In this document: in pieces, positions 35,650 to 47,250 of the stretch | Position numbering within the stretch: position 1 is the first letter of the stretch | How the letters are laid out: every line of letters begins with the position of its first letter | Source: Nymphaea colorata | Lineage: Eukaryota > Streptophyta > Magnoliopsida > Nymphaeales > Nymphaeaceae | DNA: 64,000 nt | Direction: 5' to 3' | Assembly: GCF_008831285.2 (NCBI RefSeq) | Contig: NC_045146.1 | Span: 8,750,972 to 8,814,971 of the forward strand | Position numbers and translations under genes: made by a program | Notes under the pieces: generated by a model | Database searches by the model: none | The model's input: the letters and a program-made list of their open reading frames with translations, nothing else | What the model was told of the DNA's origin: nothing

Positions 35650-36650
35650 GATATAAAGTAGTAATGGTCTACTCAACAACGAGGTCTTTAGGATTGGTGG
35701 ATTTAAAAGGTATTTATTGATCCTCTCTAATGACATATCGATGTTCACTTTAGCTTTGGTAAGATCCATCTCAATTACCTCTTAGTTACCATGAAACCCA
35801 AAAGTTTACCTAATTTAACCACAAACACACATTTTTGGGGATTTAAACGAAGCTTGTACTATAAGAGTCTGTCAAGCACCTAGGCGAGGGTTTCAATGTG
35901 ATCCTCTTTAATGAATATGTCATCGATATATGCATCTTTGATTTTGTACATTTGGTCATGGAAGAAAGCAGTCATGACTCTTTGATAAGTTACTCCAGCA
36001 TTCTTTAACCTAAACAACTTTACCATGTAACAAAAAGTTCCCAAAGGTGCGGTAAAAGCGGTCTTGGGCTGATCATTGACTGTCAATTTGACTTAGTTAT
36101 ATCCCAAATATCCATCCATAAAAGAGAACATGACATGACCTCTAGTATTCTCTATCAATAAATCAATGATTGACAAAGGGTAATCGTCTTTCAATGTGAC
36201 TATTAATGTCTCGAAAGTCCATGCCCAACCAGACTTTACTATTTTACTTGGGGACAACCGCAATATTAGCTAACGATTCAGGGTAATCGATGAAACAAAT
36301 AAATTTTGCCTTTAATAGGTCCTCTTATCCTTCTTTTATGGGCCATCTATTCGAGGATCAAGCTTTCGTGATTTTTGTTTAACTTGCTTGCAACTAGGAC
36401 TTAGGGGCAAACAATGTTCAACCAGCTGGGGGTCTAGTCCCAACATATCTTCATAGGTTCATGCAAAAACTTCTTAGTGTCTACCAATTTTTTCTTCTCT
36501 TTTACTGACAAACTGGTGTCAATTTGAAGGATGTTAGGATTCTCACTAGTTCCAATGTTAATTTCTTCAATCAAATGCTTAACTAAGGATGAGAGGTACT
36601 TTTGTTTCTGAATCAGTGAATTATGATAATTCTAACTCCAATGTTCTCGT
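35650..36650 (-). pseudogene. Tat gypsy reverse transcriptase relic
   Basis: The open piece at 35880-36086 reads K-T-A-F-T-A-P-L-G-T-F-C-Y, L-K-N-A-G-V-T-Y-Q-R-V-M-T and Y-I-D-D-I-F-I-K, the core of a Tat-type enzyme (normally Y-V-D-D). Upstream, F-S-F-M-D-G-Y-L-G-Y-N and an N-terminal stretch with S-E-N-P fit the same family. Stops separate the pieces. Confidence 0.75.
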
Positions 36651-36959
36651 AGGTTCTATTTCATTAACTACTTGTTTGATGAATGTTTTCTAGGGAAGAC
36701 TTTCGAGAAAAAAAAGGAACTGAGACATGTTCAGTTTTGACATCATGTAAAGAGAAGGATAAAGGAAAATTGAACAAAATTAAAATTGATAATCATAACG
36801 AAAGATTACATGTGAAAGTTCTTAGTTTATAGAGGGGGTCCTCTCATGAGGCTAAATAAGTACAAGTTAAGATCACAAAATTTCAAGGGAGGATTTGAAG
36901 ACAAAGGCGAATACTATCAGCTAACAAGATCTTTTTAAAACTTTTTTAGTGTATCCCAA

Positions 36960-37142
36960 TCATTTGGTGTTAATCTGAAAGGAGATAATGATTGGTTGTA
37001 AGATGTCATCTTCATTCTTTCTGAGGCCAGTGAATGGATCTAACTTCAACTTTCCACTGAGACAATGCGTGGCAGATTTTGACCATGCTAAATAGTTGGA
37101 TTGATTTAAGAGCACTGAAGTAATTCTGTGGGCATGAGTCAT
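36960..37142 (-). pseudogene. copia gag N-terminal fragment
   Basis: A 60-codon minus frame reads I-T-S-V-L-L-N-Q-S-N-Y-L-A-W-S-K-S and L-S-G-K-L-K-L, the N-terminal signature of plant copia gag proteins. No further copia domain is adjacent, so this is an isolated scrap. Confidence 0.6.
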
Positions 37143-37310
37143 CTGCTCCTACACAACAATTTTGTCAATGACCCTACTATTGTTGTGGGAATTTCAGCCA
37201 TATTCCCAAGATTTTGAGCACACAAACCAGATCAAATGTGACTATACCAAGTAGGAACAAATGCACAAATTAGAGAGAAAGGAAAAGGGAAACACACTAA
37301 CACCCTTTTT

Positions 37311-37470
37311 GGTTGGAGGGAAAGGGAGGGAAAGGGAGGGAAGGAAAGGGAAGGAAAGGAAAGGGAAGGGAAGAGAAAGGGAAGGGAAGGGAAAGGAATG
37401 GAATAGAAAGGAAAGAAAAGAGGTGATTATAAAAGCTTATTTGGATAGAAAGGAAAGGAAAGGAAGGCTA
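37311..37470 (+). repeat. Purine-only GGGAAA/GGAAA repeat
   Basis: About 160 bp of nearly uninterrupted purines made of AAAGGGAGGG and GGAAAGGAAA units, just inside the left terminus of the PIF-like element. Confidence 0.9.
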
Positions 37471-38372
37471 AAATCATGTTTGTTTGGACTACATAAATGA
37501 AAGGAAATGATAGAATTTATAATAATTTACAATAATACCCCTAATAGTCAAAATATTTAAAAAATTGAGAGGTTCCAAAAAAGACACGATCGAAAAAACA
37601 AAACAAAAATAATACGTCCAAATAGCAAACTCACAACGAATCAAAATTATCTGTTGTTTAGGTTGTTTCCCTCTCTACCATCATTTGCTTGCTCTTTGTT
37701 TATAGAGGATTGACGAAGCTTTCTTCTCAAATTAATATCGTGTTTCATGAATACTTCATCTAATTACGAAATTAGACATTTCATTCTATAGTAATAACAT
37801 CAAACAAATAAAAATTGATATGACATGCAGAATTGAACCATCTAAATGTTAAACATAGTATAGTACACAGGAGTTGCTGCAGATATAAGCGAGACTTTAT
37901 AGACTCAGAAATGCCTAAACTTTTGGTTCCCCAATATGTGAGTCCTACCAAATTTAGCATGTACTTGCATAATGTCAGTATCACCAGCAAGGATGCTGTG
38001 GGCAAGATCCCTACCAAATTAGCATATGTTCTCCTACACAGAGGATATTAAACTTACTAAGACAACCATCAGAATAACTAACCTTCTCTGACACCAACCG
38101 AATATAAGCATTAATCTCATTATATATGTGCAATGATCAACACATTCTCAGCGCAATCTTTTTCTAAAGATGATGACCCTATCATTCATAAACATTCTTA
38201 TTTTTCAGGAAAAATGAATTAGTAATGCAGCGCCTATTGCCAAGAAGATCAAATTCAGATGGCTGCCCTATACATGTGTCAACTTACTCCAGCAAGCTTC
38301 AACATTTCAACAAACTGAGGACAAATATTAACAACCCTAATACCCTGGTTCTGTCTTCTGTAGCAACAAGCC

Positions 38373-38860
38373 ATGGTCGCTTCTAGCAACCTTTCTCACT
38401 TTTTATGTCTTTTTGCTCTGGTATCTTCTCGGTTCATAGATGATCCTATTGCAAAGCGGTCAGGTCCCTCTCGAGAAACCAATTCTTCAGAAACCACTTA
38501 TGTTATGTCCAGTATTTTGGACAAACCTATAAAGGTATTCAACACTTATTTTAACTTTTGAATACTATTAGCACTAGCATTAAAGTTTCTCTGTTCTTGA
38601 GGTTTCTACCTTTGATCAAGTGTTTCTAATAGCTGATATTGCGTCACCATCTGCTATAGGAAGATGATGCATCTATTACGACTGAGTTGCATAAAAGATT
38701 GGTTATTTCGGTATCTATTCCTTTAGAACCTGAAGGTGGACTTGTTGACTAAGTGAATGACAAGGAGCTTCTTGATCTGTCATAGAGGCTTGCTTCAAAA
38801 ATGAATATAGCAACTCACAATGAGACTGATCTTGTTCAGGTATGTGCCGTCTTGGTATAG
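38373..38860 (+). other. Exon-like segment inside the PIF-like element, unidentified
   Basis: 38657-38838 reads as a charged stretch with a stop and a second stop, ending CTTGTTCAG followed by GTATGT, a good splice donor. 38373-38561 is a separate 62-codon open frame. Together they look like decayed exons of a captured host gene, but I cannot name the product. Confidence 0.3.
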
Positions 38861-39540
38861 GGTCATTCCAGTTGACATCGACAAATAAAAATAAGAAGAA
38901 AAAGAAGAAGAAGAGAGAGAGATGCAGCGGGCGATGGGTGGACAAGGTGCTGGAACAGGGTGTCGCAACAGGATGTGAGGCAGGGTGTGCCCTATTTCTC
39001 ACGCAGGGAAGGAGGCCTCAACAGTTCGTGCTCCCTTGCTTGTTGAAGAAAAGAACGTGGGTGGAAGGAAGAGGTATTGTCGGCAGAAAAAGACTCTTGC
39101 TCTTCCCTTCTTTTCCTTTCCTTTCCAATCCCTCCAATTTTGGAGGGATTGGATTTAAACTATACTCTCCTTCATTTTCCTCCCCTCGCTGCCAAACAAA
39201 CTTTCTCTCTTTCCCTCCTTTCTAATTAGTCAACCAAACAAAGGAGGGATTGCTCAATCCCTCCTTTTCCCTCCAACCAAACAGGCCGTAATTATGTGGT
39301 TCGGTCTAATAGCCTACATCTATGAGAGAAAGAACTCATAGCTCCTCTAATGTTCTCATTTACGCTTCAACATTCAACAAAGATGTGCTTAAGAGCACAA
39401 TACACCTGCCTTGAGGAGATAAGGCAATAACAAAGAGATACCAAAAATATTTGAAACGGGTATCTCAAGAAAGGAAATAAACTTACAACAGCTACAAAAA
39501 CAATTGAACCTGCAATGATTCCAGTTTCATTTTCTATTTG

Positions 39541-40295
39541 GTATCAGAGCCGCCTTGGACGCAGTCAGAGGAGTTCTGTGCGCTTTTGGGAGGAGACACC
39601 TATCTTCGGTGACACCACAGGGCAGTAGTAGAGCAGTTTTCAGTTTTGAGTTTTCAGCTTTGAGCAGAGTTTGAGTCGGTTTTCCAGCAGTTGGTCTTCG
39701 AGATTTAAGTAGTGAGTTGCTGCCCGCTTCAACAATGGGCAAGAAGAAGCAAAACCTTGTGATTGATTCCCCTGAGATTGAGGAAGGGGACACGTCTGCG
39801 CCCGAGGAACAACCCTCGGCAGAAATAGAGGCCCACGCAATAGAACGGATGGTCCACATTGAGAACGAGGTCCTCAGGATCCGTCATGAGATGAGCGACT
39901 ATAAAAAGCAGCTTTCTAAACTAAACGAATTGGAAGAAATCAAGGAAATGATTAGGCTGTGTCAAGGGTGTTCTTGGGGGTAGACACGACCGTCGGCGTG
40001 GAGTTGGTCGACGTCGGGTTAGATCCTACCAACAAATGTGGTCTTCCGTGCATGGATCAAACACATTGAAATGGATTTTCACACATTGAAATGGATTTTC
40101 ACTTTCTTTGTGATCATGTAAACAGATGTTCAAATTCAAGTGCAATTCATAAGAACAAATGAACGAGTGGTAGATAAGGTGACCAAACCATTGGGTGCAT
40201 TGACATTTGAACAATTTCAAACCAATCTGTGCATGGTTGACACCATGCTCAGATTGAAGGGGCATGTTAAGGATAACTCATTACCTTTAACCGAC
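39541..40295 (+). mobile_element. Internally deleted copia relic
   Basis: TGGTATCAGAGCC near 39541 is a tRNA-Met primer site. After it, 39735-39980 encodes an acidic, coiled-coil-like N-terminal stretch. At 40050-40270 the sequence passes to K-H-I-E-M-D-F-H and V-D-K-V-T-K-P-L-G-A-L-T-F-E-Q-F, the C-terminal end of copia RNase H. Almost the whole of gag-pol is missing. A 22 bp tandem duplication (ACACATTGAAATGGATTTTC) disrupts the frame near 40062-40105. LTRs were not delimited. Confidence 0.55.
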
Positions 40296-40299
40296 AATA

Positions 40300-42240
40300 T
40301 GAATTCAAATGGAGCCCTCGGGTGTGACTTAAGCATAAAGTTCAAATTTTAAATTTTCTTCTATAAGCATAATATATCTTACATTTTTTGAATGCTTAGG
40401 TTGTTGTATTTACGACTAGAGATTTTCGTGTCTGGTTTCAATTAAGTCTATGTTTAGAATATTGGACTCACTAACTCGCCGGCTGATTATGTCAGTTTGA
40501 TTCTATCTTCTATCCCGAGCGTTCTCCCGTCAGGATTCTCTAAGGGGGGCTTGGGAAGCATACAATGAAGAGACAGTGTGCAAAAGCAACACAAAAGTTC
40601 TGTGTCAGATTTGTTTTGTAATTGGTCAGTTGACAAACATAATATTATTTAATGCAATGAGTAAAGCTTTAGAAGTTCTATTTGCAATAAGCTTAAGAAT
40701 CGATCTCTTATTCTTAACTTTTTCCTTTACTATTAGGAGGGCGTTGACATACGAAAGGGAGATGGGCATCAATCATAAGTTGTCAACAATCTTCCCTCCT
40801 TCCCTGCGAGAGACAGCTGGATCACACGTCAGGATCAGGCCTTTTCAGCCGACGCCCATAATCTTCCTCCCTTCCCAGCACCAGCCAATGGGCGGCCTAC
40901 AGAACAGATGTTTCAGCCTGTCAGAAGGTTTTCAAAACCTTGAACGTAGAGAGGGAGAGAGAGACCGTAGAAACACAGGAACAGTCAAAATGATTAACCG
41001 CCCTTTACCGAACGATGACGGCCGGAGCCCTGTTCAAACAGTGGCCGCCTCCTGTAAAGATTCCCCTTTAGATCCCTTTTTAATACTTTCTAAAGAGAAC
41101 CAAAAGTGGCAGCTCGACCAAACACGTCCTATTGATATGAGCCCCTCCCACACCTTGAAAACAAGGGAATAGTCGCTTTTTGAGTCGGGCTCAGTACTTG
41201 AATAAGCCCAAAGGTTCTAGATCAACAAGTAATTACCTAATTCAATCAAGCATAAACAGTAGTCTCTTTCATCTTGACTCGCTAATTCAGAGTCATTAGA
41301 ATCCGAAAAATCAGCTAACGGGCTGCTATAAGCACGTTTGCTTGTGTACAGATGTTTAAGTGAGAAAATTTATTGCTGCCCTCCTAATTTTATATCCTGC
41401 AAGTAAAGTAATATATAGATCCCCATATGTTTTCGGTTGGGATCTCAGCCTTTCAAACTCAGGAAATTGCATATCCAGAATCATACGCTTCTACATGTAG
41501 CTTGTTTTTAATAAGCCCAGAGAAGGCTCAAATCTTAAAAAGAAAAACACGTGTGAACTAGTACTAAATGTCGATAATATCTATCATTTTTTTTTTCAAC
41601 CATTCATTACGATAGATTATAGACAACACCGTCATGAGCAAACTAGGTAACACTTGATCACCGGAATGATCACCATTCATTTTTTTTTATATACATACGT
41701 ATACAGCACATACGACCGTGCAGGAAAAGACGGAGAAGCAGGTATTTTAGATTGGTTTGATTTTTTCAAGTCAAATGTAGGAGGAGGGAGGGAGGCAGGC
41801 ACGCAGGCAAAAGGTGACGTGTAGTTTCACATGTGAGAGCATGAAGTCGGTGGTTTTACTCAACCGTCAAAGTTTGCTGCTTACAAACGGTTAGGCATGC
41901 ACACGCCTCTCATGCAGCAGTAACCTAGCGTTGAATCTTGAACCCCTCAAGCTGCAAGCTGGTAGCACCGTTAGGTACGGGGTTTAATCTCTCTCATCTT
42001 TTTCTCTGTCACAATGTCAAGAAAGTACCATTTTGGAGCGATTTCAACTGGGTTAGATGGATAGAGGAGTCGCATAGAAGGAAAACAAAGCAGATCAAGC
42101 CAAATTTCGTGACAAACAAAAGCGACAACTAATTAAAAAAACAAAACTAGTGAATTCTTCTCAGCTTCGTCAGGAAGTGCCTTGTCAAGCACGGATCCGC
42201 CCCTCTTCCCAAAGAAAAAACCTCCTTCTCTTCCTAATCC
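40300..42240. other. Intergenic and distal NAC promoter; unidentified open frame 40576-41172
   Basis: The 198-codon plus-strand frame at 40576-41172 is the longest unexplained frame here. Its first 55 residues are hydrophobic and the rest is Pro/Ser/Arg-rich; I recognise no domain and regard it as probably non-coding. The last ~1 kb before the NAC gene holds an ACACGTGT G-box-like palindrome (41547-41554) and TGACGTGT (41815-41822), bZIP/bHLH-type sites whose use is not demonstrable here. Confidence 0.35.
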
Positions 42241-42246
42241 TCCCCT

Positions 42247-42252
42247 TATAAA
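42247..42252 (+). promoter_or_regulatory. Probable TATA box of the NAC gene
   Basis: TATAAA lies 255 bp before the start codon in a pyrimidine-rich context. If used, transcription would start near 42280 and give a 5' UTR of roughly 225 bp. That leader contains a GA-rich stretch at 42409-42424 and no upstream ATG that I can see. Confidence 0.5.
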
Positions 42253-42506
42253 TTTCAGTTTCCTGCCCCAAGAGTTTCTTTCTTAAATTGCTTCCTTGGA
42301 ATTGGTGGCTTGAGGGAGACAGGGGGGAGGTGAAAAGAAAAAATAAGAGCCGACCTTCATCCTGCAACCCATCCTCTTCCTCTTTCTCTTTTCCTCCAGA
42401 TAATTCAAGAGAGAGGGAGAGAGTGACCTGCAATCCCCCTGCCGGCCGCCTTGCATTTGCAGTCCGGTCGGAAGAAGTTCTCCGGTAAGGTGGGTAGTAT
42501 CTGAAG

Positions 42507-44049
42507 ATGGACGCCGCTGGGACATCTAATTTTCATAGCAGTGCCGGAGATGACCTCCAAGGTTTGCCGCCTGGCTTTCGGTTCCATCCTACGGACGAAG
42601 AACTTGTGACCCATTACCTTTCCCCGAAGGTCGTCGATCCGGGGTTCCAGGCAGGAGCCATTGCAGAAGTTGATTTGAACAAGTGCGAACCATGGGAGCT
42701 TCCACGTGAGTACTCCTTGTACCTCCTCCTGATTGTTGCTTAATTTCCTTGGTCTAATCTTTTATGTGCAAAAGAACATTAAACTAATTTCGTTAGTTGT
42801 CCTATGTCCCTTAGTTTACATATGTTTCTGTTGTTGTCATCTTTCTCGCTGATAGGTTGGGGATGATTTTAACAGTTAAGCTGTTGGTTCGTACTGTGCA
42901 CAGGGAAGGCCAAGATGGGAGAAAAGGAATGGTATTTCTTCTGCATGAGAGACAGGAAATACCCAACGGGCATGCGGACAAATAGAGCCACGGAGGCAGG
43001 ATACTGGAAGGCCACGGGCAAGGATAAGGAGGTGTACAGAGGGAGAAACACACTGGTAGGAATGAAAAAGACTTTAGTTTTCTACAGAGGGAGAGCTCCC
43101 AAAGGAGAGAAGACCAGTTGGGTGATGCATGAATATCGGCTAGAGGGAAAATTCTCCTACTACAATCTCCCTAAAACATCCAAGGTTCCTCTCTCTCTCC
43201 CTTTTTTTTTCTTCCGTCCAGATTAACCTATTGGTACTGATCAAGCGCTTCGCTGCGGTGCAGGACGAATGGGTTGTTTGCAGGATTTTTCATAAAAACA
43301 GCGGGATTAAAAGAGGTGCAGCAGGATCCGATCAGTTGCTGAGATTGAATTCCTTTGGCGATGAATTGGACTCTTGCTCCTTGCCTCCGTTGCTGGACTC
43401 CCCTTGTTTCCCCGTTGTCTCGCCCGTTGCCGACACAGATGATGATTTTAAGACTTTGCGAGCCTCTGACCCTTTATTGCATATGCCCCGCTTCTTCACT
43501 ACATGCTTGGATGGACCAGGCATTAGTCAAAAAGTTCTTGAGAGCTACCCTCATCTGAATCAAGCCAACCCTTACATGGCCGCTGCGGGCTCCACATTCT
43601 CCCCTACTCCCCAGGCATCCGCCCAACCTCAGAATCCACTTTTCATTAACGCTCAAGGCTTGGCAAAGTTCAATCATCAAACAAGGAACAGTTTAGAAGT
43701 AGCAGTTGGAACGCTCTTTCCATACTACGACCTGGGCTCATCTGATCATGAGACGTTAATTAGGACCATGGAAGTCGCCAATCGGCAGAATTTAATGACA
43801 AGGCAGTGCAAAGACGAGCGGCAGGGAGAGTCCCCTCAGCGAGAAGCAACGTACGGCCGTTTCTCCAATCAATCCATGATCACAGCATCGCAGGACACGG
43901 GCTTGAGTGCAGACGTCACCCCCGAGATCTCCTCGGTTGTCTCCAGGAATATTCAGCTGGGCAGCAGTAGCAGATTACATAACGATCCAGATGCCGCACC
44001 TTCAGCTTCAGGTAGACCTGTCGACCTCGAATGCCTGTGGGACTACTAA
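42507..44049 (+). CDS. NAC domain transcription factor, CUC/ORE1/NAC100 group
   Basis: Three exons (42507-42705, 42904-43184, 43264-44049) with GT-AG introns encode 421 residues. The NAC DNA-binding/dimerisation domain spans residues 20-172: [14 protein letters not shown] (subdomain A), [12 protein letters not shown] (B), [10 protein letters not shown] and [10 protein letters not shown] (C), H-E-Y-R-L-E-G (D) and D-E-W-V-V-C-R-I-F (E). Intron positions are those typical of the family. The C-terminal ~250 residues are a low-complexity activation region ending C-L-W-D-Y, as in NAC100/ORE1 relatives, so it should be a nuclear transcription activator. The group acts in organ boundary formation, root development and leaf senescence; the role of this gene cannot be fixed from sequence. 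It is intact, with no stops. A degenerate miR164 site lies at 43478-43498. Confidence 0.93.
43478..43498 (+). promoter_or_regulatory. Degenerate miR164 target site in NAC exon 3
   Basis: This 21-mer lies at the place where miR164-regulated NAC genes carry their target, encoding H-V-P-C-F-S or similar. Here the residues are H-M-P-R-F-F (233-238). Against a perfect miR164a complement I count four differences: two give G:U pairs (miRNA positions 3 and 17) and two are mismatches (positions 10 and 16). The position-10 mismatch is next to the slicing bond and turns the usual Cys codon into Arg. Regulation may be weakened or lost. Confidence 0.6.
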
Positions 44050-45265
44050 TCAAGCACATTGCTCTCTAGGGAACCGCGCCCAAATTAATGAGAATCATCG
44101 ATCCGTTATGTGAATGTACACACACAAAGAAAAGAAGAGAACAGGTACGCAGTCAATAAGAAAGGATACAGAAGCGGACACAGCTGGTCACTCATGTATA
44201 TGATTTAGATTTGTAACATACCGTGACAGTTGTTTATTTATTTAATTTTTTCCCCTTTTCAGTTTACAATCATTCTATCATATGCTGTTGTTGTTAGCGT
44301 TCGAAAACCAGTATTTTGGCTAACGTGATGTTACAGTGTATAGTTGATTTATTTTGTCCTACTACCAACTTAATCAGCCAATCGAGGCGTGCTGTCTGAT
44401 GCTTGACTTGTGAGCGTCGTAGCTGAAGCCCCAACATTCTCATATGGACTGGGCCAAGCGATGAACAATTATTACTTTTATTGTCTTTGAATTGGTCTCC
44501 ATGCCCACGTTTCGACTCCCCATGTTTCTTCTCTCCTTGAAAGGTGCAGCAGAAGGAAACTGAAAAGAAACAGAAAAAACGATAACACGCAATTGTGTGG
44601 AGTGCACACGTACGCAATCACAACATCAATTGTAGTAGAAGGAAAGGCTTGTATGATTCGCTTCGCTTTTCATTCAGCTCATCGAGCGTCATTTGTGGTG
44701 GTGAAGCGGAAATTAATCAACGGCCACCAGTATCAACCGGGGCCCCAAGCCGCTTAGCCCAAAATGGGTTGTTTCCTCTTCGTGTTTGTTTTCTACTTCG
44801 ACTAAAAGGAAACACGATGCCGTTGTTTGAGCCTTGAAAGCAAGTGCGTTGTGCCGTCTCAGCGATGTTTAAGGAGGACATTCCGGAGAATTTGTAGCTC
44901 ACGCAATTCTCTTTCCCATCTCCTCCTCATCCACCCCACCTGCTGCACGCCACAAACTTGGCTAGCCTTTTTTAAAGCATAGAGATGTACATGTTTTGGA
45001 TATCTGACTTACAACTTTCTGTTTTTTTTGTTCATTTTATTACTTACTTAAATGAAGCTTAATTCGCAATAAGTATTATTAGTCAAATGAAACCGTCGTA
45101 ACCTCTGCTCAACAGTTGATCATGTTTCTTGAAACTGAAGTCAAGCCACCAATTGTTTGTGTCATGCACCCGATAACCTAGACGTCAAATCTGTTCTTGT
45201 TAGTTTTTTTACACTTCCTAATTAAATGAACACGTACCTAGAAGAAAACGAAAAAGATGAATAAA
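44050..45265. other. NAC 3' flank, unassigned
   Basis: The first ~200 bp should contain the 3' UTR and poly(A) site; AT-rich candidates are near 44155 and 44225. I see no other gene. The open frames at 44294-44902 have no recognisable product. Confidence 0.4.
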
Positions 45266-45530
45266 AAATTAGCCCAGTTGCTTAAAAACATTGAAGATCC
45301 CTAACAGGTGAGGTCCCCAGTCCACAAGAGAATGAGCCACAACCCTAATACCACCATTTGAATGTCTACTCCCAACAAAAGTAAATGAGATAGTCTCCAA
45401 GGAAAGACCTGAATCTCCAAGACTAAGATTGCAAGATGCTCTAGCAAAATTGGTTTGTAACTGAAATACCTCATTGAATATATATCAGCTGACATTTGCT
45501 CCACCATCTATCATTACTTGCTAGTTGCTA
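45265..45530 (-). pseudogene. LINE RNase H fragment
   Basis: On the minus strand the reading includes G-L-S-L-E-T-I-S-F-T-F-V-G-S-R-H-S-N and V-A-H-S-L-V-D-W-G, matching the end of the plant RVT_3 RNase H domain (normally R-x-x-N-x-V-A-H-x-L-A), with a serine where the conserved Ala-Asn contact is expected. It is truncated on both sides, a leftover tail of a non-LTR retrotransposon. Confidence 0.5.
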
Positions 45531-46642
45531 GATTTTGCATTTTACCATCTGTTTACATGCAGAACTTTTTAACATGTAGTCTGTTAAGTAAAAACTGGTT
45601 TGCTCTCTTGATAATGTGGGATAACCAAAGTGGTGGTGCCCGTGTGCTGGTATGAGGTTCGGCTGTTCCTTATGCTTTTACCAGGGTTAACCAAAAGCAT
45701 GCTTCTAGGTTTTCGAAAGGATTGATTTTGGAATCCGTAGGGTGTTAGCAAAACAAATTACATTACGGCGCCCCATAATTATTGAGGCCACGTAAAATGG
45801 ATCCTACGACAATGTGGTACATGCTCATGTAATTTTGGAAAACGATTTTGAAAGCAAGGTTGAAATAGACTTTCAAATTGGTTTTGAAATAAGTTTGACA
45901 ATAAATTTTGTAAAAAGAGTTTGAAGGCACATGACGGAGATACTTGGAAAATATACCCTACAAGATATCAAGGCATTCAACCTTTTCCATGCCAATGACT
46001 ATTGACAACAACTCGAAGCAGACTTAACCCACTTGATTTTCAATAGGATGATGAATTTGTGTGAAAACATTTGTGAATTCCATAAGTGGTCAATTGAAAA
46101 TTAAAAATATATTGAATGCAAGATAAAAAAAAATTGTGGCATACTTGGAAGGGAAAGTATATGCAAATACTGTCAAAATGTCTGCCCTTTAAGACATATT
46201 CAACAACATTCAATGACCAAGAACTCCAGTGTGCAGCACCCTGAGATATCTCAAGACAAAAATGAAGCATAATAACAGAAAATCGCCTATGTTGTTGGAC
46301 CTAAACGACTAGGTTAACAACTTTCTATTGACATGAGACTTGGTAAGCAAGGTCTAGACATTGCAAGGAAACTACTGCAATTGATAAAATGAAAAAGCAT
46401 GGTACGAAAACTGAGTTAAGATGCCACGAAGTCAGTGAAAAATGTGGGTCAGGTGAAGAGAATGACTGAATTCAGCAGAAACTAGTTCACAAAATCGACA
46501 CGAGCAACCTGTCAAACAGACTGATGCAGAAGTTGGCCCTAAGGTGCTAGACATACTAATGAAATACTTCAAAGCGACAGACTCAAGAAACCGATGTAGC
46601 ATAAAAGTTATGGCTTGCCAAACACGGGGGAGTTGCAGGACT

Positions 46643-47250
46643 CACTATAAAAAAGGAGCTGTTTACTAATACGTGGAAAAATTTTCGTCAGAAATTCTTC
46701 ATTTTTGCTAATGTTTTAGAGGAAAATGCTAGTAAAGATCAAATAAGTTTAGACGATTCCTCGAAAATGTCTTCAGATTTACTAATGCCATTAAGCATAG
46801 CGTCACTGAAAATTCCTCTTTGTTTATAATGGAGTAAACCTATAGTGGTGAATTCACCAGTATAGATATACGGTGTTAAGATATTTCAATGAGTTTAAGT
46901 TTTACTGGTGTCCTGAAGCCGGCAGCGGTGAAAAGCATAAATGGTATAGCAGTGAAAGCTTCCAATGATGTGAAGCACCACTTCAATAGAAAGGAATGTT
47001 TAGTGGCATTTCCGAAGAAACATTACTGAAGGTCTCCACCATAAATAGTCTTCAGTGATGTAGTTTAAGGAACGTTGGTAGAGGTCCTTCTTTGGTTGGT
47101 TTCTAGTAACATTTTGTGCAAACATCACTAAAGGACTGGTTTGTTGGGTCTTTAGTAACTTTTCCTACACAATGTCACCAAAGCTCTCTTCATTAGTGGA
47201 TTTTTCAGGAAACATCAATAAATGCCCTCATATTTCTAGTTCTTTAGTGA
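46643..47250. mobile_element. Probable CACTA terminus with subterminal repeats
   Basis: The sequence starts CACTATAAAAAAGGAG, in keeping with CACTA-superfamily ends. It is followed by at least five short motifs of the TTTAGTGATGTT / AACATCACTAAAG kind in both orientations, as in CACTA subterminal regions where the accessory transposase binds. A matching right end and a clear 3 bp duplication were not found. It may belong to the CACTA genes at 55515-58463, separated by the younger copia insertion. Confidence 0.4.

Larger units (their letters stand above)
33490..36650 (-). mobile_element. Ty3/gypsy relic, Tat-type
   Basis: On the minus strand the pol domains occur in order: protease-to-reverse-transcriptase linker near 36600-36250, reverse transcriptase to 35650, RNase H near 35630-35000, integrase 34950-34100, and a tail with G-K-W-A-P-S-M-D-G-P near 33740. 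All are degenerate. The signatures are those of the Tat/Ogre-Retand lineage. LTRs were not delimited. Confidence 0.72.
37301..39288. mobile_element. PIF/Harbinger-like non-autonomous element, 1988 bp
   Basis: The left end is CACCCTTTTTGGTTGGAGGG. The right end read in reverse is CGGCCTGTTTGGTTGGAGGG, so they form terminal inverted repeats with four differences in 20. The trinucleotide TAA flanks both sides (37298-37300 and 39289-39291), the target preference and duplication size of PIF/Harbinger and Tourist elements. The arms continue as a purine-rich tract on the left (37311-37470) and a pyrimidine-rich tract on the right (39100-39280). No transposase is visible. Confidence 0.75.

Noticed and set aside
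42185-42614. Minus-strand frames opposite the NAC first exon and its leader
   Set aside because: They are shadows of the leader and of NAC exon 1, whose family assignment is secure.
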